64,000 nt of DNA from Bugulina stolonifera (Eukaryota; Bryozoa; Gymnolaemata; Cheilostomatida; Bugulidae): the NCBI GenBank assembly GCA_935421135.1, contig OW285193.1, forward strand, positions 7,124,496 to 7,188,495. Reading direction: 5' to 3'. The position numbers and the translations under genes are program-made. The notes beneath the pieces were generated by a model that searched no databases, was not told the DNA's origin, and worked only from the letters and a program-made list of their open reading frames with translations. How positions within the stretch are numbered: position 1 is the first letter of the stretch; every line of letters begins with the position of its first letter. Positions 23,700 to 35,500 of the stretch are shown here, in pieces.

Positions 23700-26600
23700 G
23701 TCATCCTTTCCGACCATCATCTGAACTTCTTTCAGTGTCTCATTCAGGGAATAAGTAGACCAGTAGATTCCAGATCTGGGAGCTGAAGGAGGTTCATTCT
23801 CTCCATACCATTTACCATTCAGATTAGAAGTAAAGTTACACGCATCCATCCACCATGCGCCTGGTAAATAAAATTTAGTATGCACTTATGTATATATTTG
23901 ACACTACTATTAATTATTTGAAAAACAAGCTCTTTGTATAGGCGCACATACATGTATGACTGTGTCTACAGTCTACATGTATGTGTTTCAGGCTCAACCA
24001 ACTCTGAATGTTTGCAACGACTACACAGTTTTACAACAAAGAGTTAAAACAACAAATGTATACAAGTTCCATTTAACCTCAGTGTACTACAAATGTAAAA
24101 TCACCTACGTGTGAGTGTCCTACACCAATGCGGATTTTTAAATGCTAGATTAGTGTTTAGCTCTAGGTTATGAAAGAAATACTTTTGAATAAATATAAAA
24201 CGATAATGAATTCCTTATAAACCTGATATTGGGAAATCACAGAGGGTTTCGTTCAGCGACACATTATTAGCATAGTAAACTGATCTTCCTTCTAGTTGTG
24301 ACAGACTATCTCCAGCGTTTCCACTGTAGCCTGAGATCTACAACAAATACATGTAGGTTGAAGTAAAGATGCCAATAAGTCACATGACCTGCTCATACTC
24401 GCTTCAAGGACACTCATTCTCACACAATCTAGCTAGCATGTAAAATTGGAATATGCTGAAAGTATACCCTATGAATCCTACCAGGGAGTTGTCATCCCAA
24501 AATTCTTTCTCTAGAATAGAAGAGGACAACTTCTCATATTTGAGAATAATTGATGACGATTACTACAATCATACGGTATCTGTTGTGACGGTTTTTAAAA
24601 CGAAGTTTAACAATTCAGCAGAGCACAAATTCACTGCTAAAGTATTCCCCACCTCCTGGTAAAATATACTTAGCAACAAACTAGTGAAAATAATATTCCC
24701 AATTTTGTGCTTTGACATTTTGGGATGAAAATAAGCATTTTCTAGTTTTTATCAGTGTAGTTCAAGGCTGAAAATATTGTATTTATGCAAGGTATATAAT
24801 ATATGCATGCAGGATGTATAACACCTAACTGTATTAGTTCCCTGTCTGTTCAATTACATGTAACAAGAGTCAAAATACCTGTTATTTTCACTAAATAGTC
24901 GTGTCTTGCAATGAGAGCTAGTAGGCCATATCTTTCTTACCTCAACTAGCTGGTGTCTTCCATTCAAACGTGTAGCATAAAAATTTGAATAGTTTGCATG
25001 CTTAATATTTCCTGTCCACGTGGTCATTGTTATGTGTAGCTGTCGATTATTTAGGTTATGGCTGAATCGGCTGATTTCGCTAAATCCTAAAACATAATTT
25101 TATCAACCATGACTTATTGGCATAGACATATGCTTTGGTTGGTAATAAACATTTTTTTAACTTAGACTACCCGTAAAAGTTTAACTTTGTAGGGAACGTC
25201 ACTCAGTGCTAACCTAGACTGCAAGATGAACTTTATATAAAATATAATTGAATCGCTATAAAATATAGGTCAGAATAGTTAGGTGTACCAAAATTACACT
25301 TGAATCTACTGACCTTCACGAGGAAAATATTAAGTTAGCCTTAAACAAAATAATTATTAGGTTAAACTGTAGTATAGATTTGCACAGAAGCCATTAAATA
25401 ATGCTGACCTATCCAGTATTCTCCATCAACATCACCAAAACCTTGATCGAATTGCCAATCCTTTGCCGTGTCAAAAGAGGTTGACCCACTGTATCTGCTC
25501 TGTATCATTGTCCATCCTTGGAAGCCATCAAACACACACCTTATGTTCAGTATTCTTCCACTAGGCGTTGGTCTTATGTTATATTGTTCCATGCTGTCAG
25601 TTTCTCCGTGTTCAAATGCTTCTTGACAATCTACACGTGGATATGGAAGGTAAAATAAGCTGAAACCAACTTTAATCTAAAGAACATGATTGTACGATGC
25701 CTGATAAAATCTTTGGAATATGTTGTACAGTATTAAAAACTGTATTTTAAATGCTAGATTGACTCAGAATTTGAAATATGTATCAGCGGTTTTGAATTAA
25801 ATCTCCATAAACTTCTAATAACTGATGAAATTAGTCATTCAATTCTATCAGAGACTCACACTGGATTGTTTAAGAGTGAAACATAGACTAGTAAATACAA
25901 TTCAACATCTCTTCCTAATATTAAATCAAATTTTCCTTCCTTTTAACTCAGGTACAGTACATTGGAATTAAGATATTCAACAGAGACATGGAGTTATTAC
26001 CTCTATAAACAGGTTTTCGTCCTCTGGTGCATTGTTCATGCGTACCAACGATGAGGCATGCAGATACCTTCAAGTAGTATTGATTATATTGGCTAATGTG
26101 TCACACTGCATATTATAAACATTCACGAATTACATTAGTTGCATGTATATTATGCACAAACAGAACTTGATATTGGTAAAAAACATTTACACAATGCATA
26201 TTGCGTCATTTACTGCACTGAAACGGACACTGCGCATGGTGAAACAAAAAATAACTATGTGCTATAATGAGAGTCAAGTGTCAAAAAATTGATTAGATTT
26301 ATGACAACTCTGTGTGTTGGTAAGCCTAAGTAATTTATCCAAACAAATTTAATGTTAAATCAGATTCATTAATACCAGATAGTTCTGCTTTAGCTCAATT
26401 TAAAATTTAAAGGAGAATAGTTCGGCACATCTTTGATAAAAAAACTTTTTTCAAAGCCTTAGTTGCAAGAAGCTATATCAATATTGTATAGTATAGAGCA
26501 TAGAGCATAGTAAAATATACATAATGTGGAGTGGAGAAACAATTTTTTCGCAAGGATATTATACACCACTAAGTGCTAACCTTTTTCAAGCATGCTGCCT

Positions 26601-27248
26601 GTCGACAAAGACTGCCGATACTGACTAAACTGCTCTTAGGGTCACGATCAAGGTCAAACATAGATTCCCTCCATGTTGTTAGGAGGCTGCACTGTCTGGT
26701 AGCAGTATCGTAGAGTAGACCCATACAGCTGATATTGTTGGTGCATTCCATCATGCATATACTTAGCATAGGAACTTGTAAAATAAACTTGTAATTATTC
26801 AACTTTGTTAGAGTGTGTCATGTTATCAACAGCAATATTTTTCGTAGGCAACATCTTTCTGTTCATCACACAGGCCTCGCTCTATCTGTGTTTTATACAG
26901 CATACACATACCACATGTAGGCCTATATAATTTTGTCAGAATTGTTTAAAACACAGGGTCACTGTCTAATGGTGCTTCTAAAAAACCATACCCACTACAT
27001 GATTATTTACTTATACATGTACATCATCGTGAAATGATTAATAACACGAATGTAGTCACCACTACACAGCCAATACCTGTTTCTCTTCTGAATGTCCACT
27101 CTTCTAGCCTCACCACAATGTTCGACCTGACATTTATGTGTCTGTATATTTTCCCAAAATCTTCACCAATGACATTGTCTCCAAATACATTGTAACCAAA
27201 GCTAAGCAATATACAAAGAAGAATTGTTGATAGAGACCAAGACGTCAT
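23289..27248 (-). CDS. Fibrinogen-related gene D with repeat-rich C-terminal tail, 495 aa
   Basis: Coding exons: 27248-27077, 26774-26581, 26067-26001, 25630-25409, 25086-24941, 24337-24223, 23860-23289 (stop 23291-23289). They sum to 1,488 nt, all GT-AG. Residues 1-57 are a signal peptide (WSLSTILLCILLSFG) and FGDNVIGEDFGKIYRH. Residues 58-122 are PAN/apple-like. Residues 123-144 are the linker (CLIVGTHEQCTRGRKPVY). Residues 145-359 are the fibrinogen domain (GFQGWTMIQSRYSGST, GEYWIG, SGYSGNAGDSLSQLEG, WWMDACNFTSNLNGKW). Unlike A-C, which stop a few residues after MMVGRD, the last exon continues for 136 codons (360-495) with about eight ten-residue repeats such as EPITTADREN and EPVTTADRNN. 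The tail is acidic and Thr-rich, possibly an O-glycosylated stalk. I see no transmembrane segment. Confidence 0.86.
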
Positions 27249-28489
27249 GTCACCCTTTTGCATATATTGCAGCATCATGAATCGAGTGATGCCTTCTGTG
27301 ATGCTGTTTATAAGAGCTGGAGCAACCATTAACTTTAGTTAAGCTTACTCTACAAGGTGCTTGACATCATAGGCCATTAATAATTTATTAACAGTTTCAT
27401 AATTCTGGATAAAACATGATTATATTGACTTAAACATAATATGAAAGTATTCTTGTTACATTTACCATAAAAAATTTATGGAATGACAATAATATTGACA
27501 TTAGATATCAATTGACAGCGTTTACATGTCTCCAAATTGCAAAATGATTTTATAGCATATGACATGCTTCATTTTCTGTTCTGTTTATTCTCTCTTATGT
27601 ATCTACATGTAACTCTATGCTGATTTAATTTGAAACCAATTCCACGTAACACAAACACAGTGTCAGCACATGAGTGTTGGGCAAGTATTGCCAAGTATTA
27701 CTTATACAATAAATAATCAATGGTTTTCCAAATTGTCTTTATATAGGTACATCGTAGATCTTAAATACTGCATGCTTAGAGATGTACATGTATATGCACA
27801 TCACTAAAAAATACCACAAACAGAATACAGCATGTACATGTATATATTCTCAATTGGGCAATGGTTGTAGCAACTAAAATATTTACATCAAATCACAATT
27901 CCAACCTAACCATATTTTGAAACAAATTTTTTCAAGCGTTAACTTGTACTTTCTCATTTTAGAGACATTAGAGAGTACAAATAACTTTATTTCCACAAGC
28001 CCAATGAGTATAATTAACAAGTGAGAAGCATGTTCCATTAGTATGCTGTTTAAAATGTTTGGAGTTATCTTCTCTTGATAAATTTCTAGTGAGAACACAG
28101 AAATCAATGACATTTGAGCATATTTGTGGAGTTTTATTTAGGAACAAGATATGTTGTGGCATTATTACTTATAGCCATCTATCTACATGTATGCACCAGA
28201 TGTGGGGATGGAGCATGCCCAATGAACATTTGGTCTTGACTGTTACGCACTGGATATAGTGTGTAATATACATGTACAGTCGAGATGTCCAATGAAGTTA
28301 ATTGTACATACACTTTGAGGAAAATTCTACATACGAGATCATACCTCGTACATTTATGCAGCGATAATACTTACAGTGCTTTTAAGGTAACCTACAGAGC
28401 ATACAGTACATGTATATACAGTATCTACTGTACATGTATGGGTATTAATCACATTTGAATCTATAAAATTTGTTCCATAGACATGTTTA
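27249..28489. other. Intergenic upstream of gene D
   Basis: No gene seen; many TACATGTA palindromes. Confidence 0.5.
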
Positions 28490-29224
28490 TGCAGGCTGCA
28501 CTTAGATAGCTGAATACCCAATAAAGTAAGTGTCCATTGTCCACTCTCAGCCAGGAAATTAATCCTCAAACTTTTGCTAAGACACCAAACAAGTTATACA
28601 TTCTTATTCAGTATAAACTAGAGACTCTAAACTAGCTTGAATTATAATATCAGCCATGACTCTCTCCCATGATTTACATGTACAACATAAATTGAAAATA
28701 TCAAGAAACTATTGTAATTTAATACCATTCAACACTATTGACTATATTTGTATAGGTGGGTCGGTGGGTCGATGGGGTCGCAAAAAAGAAAAGAAATTAA
28801 TTATTTTCCGAAGGGGGTCGCAAAAAATTAATTTGCGTGTTAGCGATGAGGGTCGGAAAAAACCATCACCAGCAGTTGCGACCCCCTTATTTAACAATAT
28901 TATCGCCCTATTCTCAATTGGCCTGAGAGGATCGTTCCCGCAGCTTCCCTAATCTGATTGGTTGATTAAGAGTCTCCATTTACAACGGGCCAACATGCAT
29001 GTACATTGTGGAATCATCGGAGGTGAGTTCATCTTCGCTTTTATGAAGTTTCTTTTTTTATTTTAATTTGTCCATGTAGATTCTCCAACACAACTTACCC
29101 CTTTGATCTGTAGCAACATACATGTCTACTAGCTGCTTAGTGCTGAAGCTTTGAGACAAATCCCCTTTCGATGCCTCTAAAATCCCTTACCTCTGTTGCA
29201 TATAAATAGTGACAATTAGTATAT

Positions 29225-29886
29225 TTAAGAGTTGTCCACTCTTGCGCACTTAAGAGAATGTAACTCCTCACTAAAATTGATTGGCTGACTGTAGATAGGA
29301 CAGGTATATATAGGAGAGGAGTACCTACACAGTAGAGTAGTCTCAGTAGAGAGATAGATAGACAGATACCTAGAGTAGACTGTGAAAATGAGGCATGGAG
29401 AGACAGCAGTATAGACTGTCGACATACCTGTAGATAAGTCACACAGTGACAAGAGTGGACGACTACCTAGACGTTACACATATATATTATACAAATGTAT
29501 AAGCTAGTAGAAAACACGAAAATGGAAGAAAAACTACAAAATAGAAAACCAAATAAAAACCAATAAAACACTAAAACAAAAACACTAAAAACTAAACTAA
29601 ACTACAATAGTGTGGAGCGTGTGGAGTGTAGGTGGATCGTAGGCTACCCAGTAACTCATATCTATGCGTACTAAGGAGTAAGGATATATGCGGAACAACT
29701 ATCTCGTTGTAGACCTTGGAATAGAGTCGACACCGCCACATCCTAGACCACAGAACCAGAACCTACGCCACACAGCTTACTACATTGGAGATCAAGGTGC
29801 TGACAAAAGGACCTACATACAGCGTACTACTACTACTACATACTACGTACAGCTGGTGAGTCCTAAGTACTTTGGCTCCAATTAAA
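29225..29886. other. Inside the 3.5-kb insertion: TATA-like stretch, no recognised gene
   Basis: A TATATATAGG motif near 29307 and a short open frame to 29885 are present, but the peptide (MRNNYLVVDLGIES) resembles nothing I know. At 29884-29930 the sequence TGTTATAACT is followed 24 bp later by its inverse AGTTATAACA. Confidence 0.25.
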
Positions 29887-31883
29887 TGTTATAACTGACA
29901 ATACCAAAACCCCCAATTTTAGTTATAACACCTCGTGAGTGAGTGTTGGTCTCACTCGGACTCTGACTCTGAGTCTTAAGTCTAGCGTAAGTGTAACTTA
30001 CTTGACCATTACGGAAAGTCAATAGACTCACACCAGATTTCACTTAGTTACTACATGTAGGTTACATAAAATAGCTATAGACAAAATATTACATCAGAAA
30101 AATTGACCTGCAAAACAGTTTTCAATTATTTGCTGTATTTAATTTAAATTTATTTCATTTTTGATTTTTTAAATTTATTTTTGTATGCACAATCTAGGCC
30201 TTCATAACACAATTCATTCAAACATGGCATTAATATTTATTCTACGATGGTTTCATGAATTATAGTCTTTCATTGATGATAATTATTATATTATTTCCAG
30301 CAAAGTGTCTGCTGAACCTCTCACTTCTTGGATGGAGTGATAGTGACTGACTGATTGGGTGCCGACTTTAGGTATACATGTAGCAGGAGGAGTCTGATAT
30401 GAATTCACTATCCCTAGAGTGGGAGGGACTAACACAACAAAAGAATATGTATGTATTCTATCAGTCATTAATATAAAGATTAGCCACATCAAATTTTAAA
30501 TTGGTTTATAGAAAAGTCAATTGTTTCGGGTGCCTACTGTACAACAAAATTAATTTTCTGACAGTTTGTCTGGAATCCTAAATTATTTTGATGTTTCTAT
30601 CTTAGTTACAAATGCTCATGTTCTCAAGCTCATCATTGGTTCCCTATAATTAACACTACAGTCCTATTTATAAATATTTCAGGCTTTCTACAACTCTGAT
30701 ACAGAAAATACAGGTGGAGGTAGAATGAGTCTTGGTCAGGTCCAGATGTTAATCTTGGTTGTTTGGCTATGAGCATCCACCTTCTTAAAGTAAGTAAGCA
30801 ACTTGATTGTGGTAGTGTACTGTGTAGTGCTGCTGTCCTGTATCTTCTGCCTCCATCTCATCTAATAGGGTCAAAGGGCTGTTAATGCACTCACAATTTA
30901 GTCAATACTCTTGATGTTTTAGTTGGTTAAATCCGCAGATTTGTTTGATATTCATGTAGAGGAAAAAAATATTATATCCACAGTCTATCACTCATTTAGA
31001 GCCAACTATTTAGTACCATGCCAACTGGAGTAGTGCTGTACTTCCTACTACATGAATCTTAAAAGGCTACTGCTATTATAGCTGTGTATGTAAGCCTATT
31101 ATAGTCTAATCCACCTTACACAGCCAAGTTCAATGGTATAACTGAGATTGCTATGGTGTGTTCTTTGCTTTAGTCTACAAAGGAATACAGAAGAGGAAAG
31201 TGGCTGAATTAATGTTCTCCTTCCTACCACACGGCAAAGGTTTCATCAAAAGAATCGATTGGTCACTCTTATTAGAACAAGTGGGCATCTCAGAGCACAG
31301 GCAATACATGTAAAGGTCCAAAGCAGCAGAATGGCAGTAAAGCAACAGTACTGTTACGGAATCAACAATGGAATTGCTAAATTCATTAGTAATCTTAATT
31401 TCTTTTCCATGGGTCATACCAGCTTCTTTGTTTCTGCTTTTTAGCCTCTGTACTAACTGTGAAATGTTTCTACAATATACTCTTTGCAATTACAGCTAGC
31501 CTATTGCATATTTTTTCTCTTGCTATAGTCCTCAAAGTTTCATCTGCATGTACCAATTTACAATTTTTTCAATTGATGTTTCATGCACTAATATTATGTA
31601 CTATATGTTCAACTATTGCTAATAAAATTCAAATACAATGAGCTATCTATGTCCTATAAAAATTTTGTTATACTGTGACATGGAAATTGGTAACAAAAAT
31701 AGCCTACTTTTAGAAATTATTTAATAAATAAATAAATATATTTAAAAAAATAATTATTAGGATGGTAAATAACTAGGTACAGGATACAATCATGAAAAGT
31801 GCGTAACTACACTTTTATACAGAACAGAAGAGCATCAATTCAACATTGTCTTGTGGCAGCGTGGAGTAGGTGAGTGAATCTTG

Positions 31884-31916
31884 AATCTCAGTCAGCGACT
31901 CTGACTGAGATTTTTT
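31884..31916 (+). other. Perfect 12-bp hairpin followed by a T run
   Basis: AATCTCAGTCAG and CTGACTGAGATT pair perfectly across a 5-nt loop (CGACT), then T6. It lies inside the 3.5-kb insertion. Confidence 0.6.
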
Positions 31917-32589
31917 GGTAGAATATTGGCAGATTAGTGGTTGAAAACTAAGCAATCGTGTGCAGCAATTAATATAAATGCACCAGGATTGCTAGTTTAT
32001 CACTACTAAATCCTTTAACAGTTCCAGTGGGCTCTTTGTTTTAGTCAATCCTGTAAATTACTACTAATACATTTTGATCACCTATTTAACCGAAATTCAC
32101 AAAGTTTCCTGAACCGGAAATCAGCACGTAAATATTATTTTGGACTAGCCTGAAGTTTGAGCCGCACTAATTTTCCGACCCAGGGAGTCTCAACTGTTCG
32201 CGACCTACAACAAACAGGGTCTGAAATTTGGAATTATCTTTTCTTTTTTGCGACCCCATCGACCCACCGTCGCGAAGACACCTTATGTTAAACAAAAAAT
32301 GACAGCCATAAATAAATCTTAATATATAGCCTTTAGACTTTAGAGCGACAACTGCATACATAATAAATGCGTTTCGTACTACTATTCATAATTAAAATAT
32401 CATCCCACACCAACATTTTTCAATACATAAATTCAAAGTCACATTCTAAAGCTGTACATGCAGCAAAGTGTAGTGAAGTGCAAATGGCCTATTCATATGT
32501 ATTACAACAACCCTGGAAAAGCAGACTATCTAAATTATGCAACATTATAGTTATTCATATCACCTTTAGCATTACTGTTGGTGTGATTT

Positions 32590-35500
32590 TTAATTCTTTC
32601 TTCCAAGCATTATCTGAACTTCTTTCAGTGTTTCATTCATAGAATAAGTAGACCAGTAGATTCCAGATCTGGGATTGGAAGGAAGTTCATTCTCTCCGTA
32701 CCATTTACCATTCAGATTAGAAGTAAAGTTACACGAATCTACCCACCATGAACCTGACAATTATAACAATGTACAAAATTTAGTTTAATTTACAGCAGAA
32801 TAATTCAAATTGCGATAGTGTCACAAAGACAGCGAATATTAATTCTCATGTGGTCACAGTCAACTCCGTGTTTCCAGGCAATTCAGTTGGCGAAACTCAA
32901 ATTTCTTAGTCTAAATTGTAGCATTTTTGTTTTACTTCACCCTGTAGCATTCAGTTTTAGTATTTCAATAGAAGCTAATAACCTGAAAATTCAAAGTCAC
33001 ATTCAATTGTGTCTGTCACTATAGGATGGTACATAGAATTTCCTCTTAGCACTGTCAAGCTGTCACCTGCATCCCCGCTGTAGCCAGAGATCTAAAATAA
33101 GGAATAAGCTGGATAACAGATTCGCTGATCATGATGTGTATGCGTAGGGAACGCAATATTGCTGATGAAGAGTGTGTTGAATTAGAAGTACAGATCTTCT
33201 CATAGACAAACCCACATCGACTAAAGACCATGGCTTTCCCTTATATATAGAGTTTTCAAACCAAGGTAGGCGGAGCAAAACTGCTCAACACAAATGGATT
33301 GGTCAATGTACATGTCCTGCATTGAAATATAGCTGAGGAAAACACAAATACATGTAAGTAGTCCCAGTTTTTATATGTACAATGTAATCATGTCTTTCAT
33401 TGAGCATCTACTCAATGGTACATGTAATTGTAATATTATAGCTGAAAGGTACATGAGGTAGAAGCGTTGGCAAGTACCTACAAATAGTTTGATGGGACTA
33501 AAATCCTAAAACTCTGGAATGAATGGTCAAAGCTCCTGACAGCAGCCTTTTTCTCTTATAGCAAACTTTTTCATGCCATATGCATGTACGTCTTTCTTGT
33601 GTCTTTTGCGGGAAAATCATTTGCATCTCGATAATTTACACAATTCCTTTGTTCACAAGAAAGTACTAAAAACTGGGGCAAAAGTCACGTACCTCAATTA
33701 GAAGGAATTTCCCATCAACAAATGTCAAGACCACATCTGAGTAATTTGCATGCTTTACAACTCCATCATGGCCTTCCATGCGAATATGTAGTTGTCTGTT
33801 TCCTGCGTCATTGAGCCATTTAATAGCATAAATCCCTACAATAGCATAATTTTTTTCATAAGCTACCACGTTTTGTATTTCATTATTATTGATTAAAATT
33901 GATTTGATATATATAATTGTCCCGTTCGGCTAGGTAGCTCATGTGCAGCTGTACAGCATAGAGGCCAGAGTACAAGGGAAGAGAGCTGGAACCAGCTTAA
34001 AATATGAGCTATTAGGCAGAGGCTAATAAATAAGGGGAATGAGCCCAACTGAACGAACATTACAGCCACATTGTGGATTGTGTGGCAACGACTGGGAAAT
34101 CGGCCTGTATTTGTTGGGGAGTGATCCAACAGGCAACAAGGAAGAGAGATTGGGTGGTCGGTCAGACAAGACCTGTTCATGAGGGCACAACTTCTATGGC
34201 CAAACTTGTGTGGAGGGCTTTGACTTGGTACAGCATGGCATGAGTGGTACCTAGGGCTGTGTTGGGACATTAAAACATGAAATATGGAGTCATTGGGACT
34301 GCACCAGAGTAGACCCAAGTCTGGAGAATGTGTTTGACATCCTTCTGTTAGCAGTAAGCAGTGAGAGATTGTACATTTCAATTGGTAAGCGTACTTGATT
34401 GAGCAACAGTCTACAGGCAACTGGAGTAAGAATGAGAATTTGTGCTCCTTATGTAATATTAATATCAGTTCCAAAAGTTAATGAGTACCAAAAATATCGT
34501 TCTTGAACCACAAACAGTCCAAGTTACAATATGTACAAAATGGTCGTAGATGGAAGCCTAAAGAGATACTGCTACACATAAAACAAGAAATCATCATTCA
34601 CAAAGAAGTAAACTAGCATGGAACACAGGTACAGCATCCAAGGTACCAATGCAATAATAAGAAATACTTATGTTAGTGCTATGGTACATGTAGTTCAGAT
34701 GTAGTGTTGACACGAGACAACATTGTCTCAGTTGTCAGAAGCAAAAGTTCAAAGTTCAAAGGTGCCATTATTGTCATCTTTTTAGCAAAACGTTGGAATA
34801 GAAAATGAACATAATATTTGCTTATATTTTCTAACCGTAAAAACTATTGATTTGTGCTATATTTCGAATGAAGACTAGAGCTGAAAACAATGGAGTTTGG
34901 TATAAGATTAACAAGAAGATTCTGAAAATATGACAGAAAATTTTATTCAAAGTAAATAGTACATTCATTTTATTCTTCTTTGGCTAATAGATATTGTCGT
35001 TGCTGAAAAATATGTTGTTCTAAGAACAATTATTTTGTCTACTCACCAATCCAAAATTCCCCCAAAGCATCACCAAATCCAAGGTTGACCTCATATTCCC
35101 TTCTAGTCCCAAAGCTAACTGTTCCATCTGTTCTTTGCTGAATTAGCGTCCATCCCTGCACACCATCAAAGGCACATCTTATATGCAGAATCTCTCTCTC
35201 GGGATCAGGTCTGATGTAATACAACTTGGAGTTGTCTACTTCCCCATGGTCAAACGCATCTTGGCAATCTAAATGAAAACGTGTGCTTGAAAAAGCTGAC
35301 CTATTTGCATGTCATTGACTATGAGCGTTGTCATAACAAAGAATGGAACTAAGGCTACTAAACACTGAGAATACACAGTTCCATTCATAATTATACATAT
35401 AGAGGTACAGAGTAACTATACACGCATGCGGCAACACTTCACTTACTATCATGCGTGTACAACTATTATACAATGCATTATACTGTATATACCCGTTACT

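Larger units (their letters stand above)
28755..32282. mobile_element. 3.5-kb insertion with inverted ends GGTGGGTCGATGGGGTCGC
   Basis: The left end reads GGTGGGTCGATGGGGTCGC followed by AAAAAAGAAAAGA. The reverse complement of the right end reads the same, after GGTGTCTTCGCGAC. The duplicate unit has the uninterrupted site near 42435-42450. The flanks GTATA and TTATG each differ by one base from GTATG, suggesting a decayed 5-bp target duplication. I see no transposase reading frame. The right terminus matches the 269-bp element at 56745. Confidence 0.7.

Noticed and set aside
27883..28259. Overlapping frames of 64-76 codons upstream of gene D
   Set aside because: No homology, no signal peptide or splice pattern; chance frames in AT-rich DNA.
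29137..29452. Two overlapping minus-strand frames of 75 and 101 codons
   Set aside because: Low-complexity Ser/Leu-rich peptides inside the transposon-like insertion, with no family match.
33893..34474. 193-codon minus-strand frame
   Set aside because: It resembles no known protein, has no splice context and lies in an intron of gene E.
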